From positions 992,001 through 1,056,000 of the forward strand of contig NZ_CP070352.1 of the NCBI RefSeq assembly GCF_016919405.1: a stretch of 64,000 nucleotides of DNA. The letters are read 5' to 3'. The notes under the pieces were generated by a model, which saw nothing but the letters and a program-made list of their open reading frames with translations, was not told where the DNA came from and did no database searches. The stretch is from Ensifer sp. PDNC004 (lineage in GTDB: Bacteria > Pseudomonadota > Alphaproteobacteria > Rhizobiales > Rhizobiaceae). Positions 61,980 through 64,000 of the stretch are shown piece after piece; position 1 is the first letter of the stretch, and every line of letters begins with the position of its first letter. The position numbers and the translations under genes were made by a program.

Positions 61980-64000
61980 CAGAAGCGCACGTCGAGTTTG
62001 GCGTCCACGGCATTCTGCGTCGTGCCGGAGCCGAACTGGCCGGTATAGGTGATGCCAAGGCTCGCGTTGCCCGTCAGCGCGAAGTCGATGCCGGCCTCGA
62101 TGATCGCCGCATCCTCGGCGATCGGCGTACCGGCGACCGAGAAGGCACTGCCCGTGCCGAACGCCATCGACGAGAACGGTGTCGTATCGCCGAAGGCATG
62201 CTGCCAGCCGAGCATGCCGCGCAGCTTTGCTTCCGTGGCGCCGAGAGCGAGCGGAGCCGAGGCGCGAAGACCAAGCGTCGTGAACGTCGTGTCTGTCGTG
62301 TTGCTCCTGCTCGACAGCGCCGCTGCGGCACCGCGCTCGGTAAAGCCATCGGTGTGCAGGCTGACATAGGCGAGGTTGGCGAAGGGCTCGAGCGCGACAC
62401 TCGGCAGATCGATGCGGTAGCCGACTTCACCGAAGGCCTGGAAGGTGCCGGCGTCATAATCGGCCTTCAACTGATCGCTGAAGCCCGGGAAGGCGACATT
62501 GCGCGACGTGTTGATCGAGTGCCAGGTGTAGGCGAGGCCCGAGCGCAATGCGACGTCGCCCCAACGGCTGCCGCTATAGACGCCGAGGTGGTAGTTGTCG
62601 CTGTTGCCGCTCGCCGAGCGGCTGTCCACGTCGAAGCTGGTGCGGCTGTAACCGGCCATGATACCGACGATCGCATTGTCTGCGATTGCCGCATCGAAAC
62701 CGGTGACGAAGCCGCCGGTCGACTGGTCGAGCGCACCGGCGTTGCCGTTGCCGTCGGTGTTGGTCCAGGAGCCGAATACCTGGCCCCAACCGACCATGGC
62801 CGGCGGCGCCACGGGGACAGAGTTCACCGCCGCGACTGCGCCTGTCGTGATCTTGTCCTCCGGACCGTAGGCCAGAACCGGGACGTTTGCCGCGCCGACA
62901 TCGCCGAAAGCATCGCGGATGCGGTCGTTCGCCGCGTTGCGCAACAGGCTGCTGTCGTTGATCAGCGCGGTCTGCGCCGATGCATGGACTTCGCCGGAGA
63001 GCTGATCAAACGCATGGCGTGCCCCTGCCCCATCGAGCAACGTCAGCGCGTTGTAGAGGCCGACCGACGGGCCGCTCTGGGCAAGCGTGTTGAGCGCAAG
63101 TGCCGTCTGCCGCTGGTTGCCAGTGGCAGCCTCGCCTTCGAAGACACCAGGCTTGGGCTCTCCGCCCGGTTCGCCCGGCTTCGGTTCTCCACCCGGTTCG
63201 CCCGGTTTGCCCGGCTCTTCGCCGCCCGGCGTGCCGCCGTTCTTGACCTTGATCGTCAGATCGACCTGCTTTTCCTTCTGGTCGAGGGATATCTCGAGGA
63301 AGGCGGATTTCGAAATCGCTTCAGCGAACTTGCCTTCGATCGCACGATCGGCAGTCAGGATCGTGTAGGTCTGGCCGGTCTTGTAGCTGGTGTTGGCATC
63401 GAGCGCCGTCACCTGGACATTGGTGCCGGTTCCGATCTTGGCGATACCGGTGTTGTCGTTGGTGCCTATGCTCTTGACAACGATCCGGTCGGAACGACCA
63501 TCGCCGGCGATATCGGCCTCATAAATCGAGCCAGAGGCCATATCCAGCCGGCCCATGATCGTCAGCGTGCCGGTCGAATTGTTGCCCGGCGAAATGATCG
63601 CATTCTTGTCGATAAACGTGTCGCCGACCGTGCCGGAGCCGCCGAGCCTGCCGAAAGCGGTCGAGTTCGGATCGCGGATGCGGTTCAACTCGCCGAGCAC
63701 ATTCACTTCATTGGTATAGAAGCGATCGCCCTCAACACGTCCCGTTTCGCCATCGACGATCAGGGTGCCGCCGCTCACTTCGAAGCGGGTCTCGCTGAAG
63801 TCCACGGGACCGTTGTCCGGGTCGTTGTCGATCGTGTCGATATTGCCCTTCAGGACCAGCTTGCCGCCGGAGACATTGACCTTGCCGTAGAACTTCGACA
63901 GGTCGCCGCCAACGATGGTCTCGCCGGAGAAGTTGGTGATCGTGCCCTTGCCGACCATCGTGTTGGCGAACTCGTAGCCAGTGTTCGTATGGTTGAAGTT
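61979..64000 (-). CDS. Autotransporter outer-membrane protein (N-terminus beyond window)
   Basis: Partial: the frame runs through the right edge without a stop, so the true start is outside; at least 673 residues are visible. The passenger (to about residue 240 of the visible part) shows beta-helix repeats with SGGTLIVDG and ISPGNNSTGTLTIMGRL. A Gly/Pro/Glu linker with repeats of GEPGGEPKP follows, then an autotransporter beta-barrel domain (GWGQVFGSWTNTDGNG, GVYSGSRWGDVALRSGLAYTWH) ending in a C-terminal Phe. The barrel inserts in the outer membrane and displays the passenger. The passenger function is unknown. Confidence 0.9.
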   Translation of the reverse strand, partial: NFNHTNTGYEFANTMVGKGTITNFSGETIVGGDLSKFYGKVNVSGGKLVLKGNIDTIDNDPDNGPVDFSETRFEVSGGTLIVDGETGRVEGDRFYTNEVNVLGELNRIRDPNSTAFGRLGGSGTVGDTFIDKNAIISPGNNSTGTLTIMGRLDMASGSIYEADIAGDGRSDRIVVKSIGTNDNTGIAKIGTGTNVQVTALDANTSYKTGQTYTILTADRAIEGKFAEAISKSAFLEISLDQKEKQVDLTIKVKNGGTPGGEEPGKPGEPGGEPKPGEPGGEPKPGVFEGEAATGNQRQTALALNTLAQSGPSVGLYNALTLLDGAGARHAFDQLSGEVHASAQTALINDSSLLRNAANDRIRDAFGDVGAANVPVLAYGPEDKITTGAVAAVNSVPVAPPAMVGWGQVFGSWTNTDGNGNAGALDQSTGGFVTGFDAAIADNAIVGIMAGYSRTSFDVDSRSASGNSDNYHLGVYSGSRWGDVALRSGLAYTWHSINTSRNVAFPGFSDQLKADYDAGTFQAFGEVGYRIDLPSVALEPFANLAYVSLHTDGFTERGAAAALSSRSNTTDTTFTTLGLRASAPLALGATEAKLRGMLGWQHAFGDTTPFSSMAFGTGSAFSVAGTPIAEDAAIIEAGIDFALTGNASLGITYTGQFGSGTTQNAVDAKLDVRF

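Overview
The window reads as a high-GC alphaproteobacterial genome segment, most likely from the Rhizobiaceae (Ensifer/Sinorhizobium type). This rests on codon use, dense LysR/IclR/Lrp regulation, an Opp-type importer operon, an IalB-family protein and the general style of the proteins. I saw no tRNA, rRNA, insertion sequence, phage gene or CRISPR array. About 62 protein genes are called; one is frameshifted and one runs off the right edge.

Layout. 1-9 kb holds housekeeping and accessory genes: a HEPN-like small protein, a DUF817 membrane protein, an AsmA-like envelope protein, an alkylsulfatase-like metallohydrolase, an Ogt DNA repair protein, a membrane diguanylate cyclase and a LysE exporter. 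9-13.5 kb holds an M23 peptidase, an Rrf2 regulator, an MscS channel and a minus-strand operon (AhpD-like protein, frameshifted NmrA-like reductase, cupin) whose promoter carries the same 20-bp operator-like sequence as the Rrf2 promoter. 13.5-20 kb contains regulators with small neighbouring enzymes (LysR, Lrp with DUF2000, MFS transporter, isochorismatase-like protein with LysR, Asp/Glu racemase family). 20-29.7 kb is one catabolic unit: an Opp-type ABC importer (binding protein, two permeases, fused double ATPase) interleaved with a COG3964 amidohydrolase, a RidA protein and a SelA-like PLP enzyme, with an IclR regulator and palindromic sites. 30-35.8 kb carries an ABC exporter, an unknown protein, a GH5 glycosidase and a membrane class III nucleotide cyclase.

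The most striking region is 35.8-47.4 kb. It is a complete petrobactin-type siderophore locus (asbA, asbB, asbC, a fused asbD-asbE, asbF) downstream of a FecI/FecR/FecA-type signalling set and a DUF2218 protein, all on the minus strand. Translationally overlapping genes link the biosynthetic steps. A 30-bp element conserved at 26 of 30 positions lies upstream of both fecR and the receptor and looks like the promoter of the FecI-like sigma factor.

47.5-64 kb returns to small regulator-enzyme pairs: LysR/aldehyde dehydrogenase, an Alx/TerC-type transporter with a long leader, GNAT, YghU and another GST, an SDR, a VOC protein, DJ-1 with LysR, an HD hydrolase with a GlxA-type AraC regulator, and an ArsR-SRPBCC operon with two copies of a 16-bp palindrome. 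It ends in an autotransporter, incomplete at its N-terminus, coupled to an IalB-family gene.
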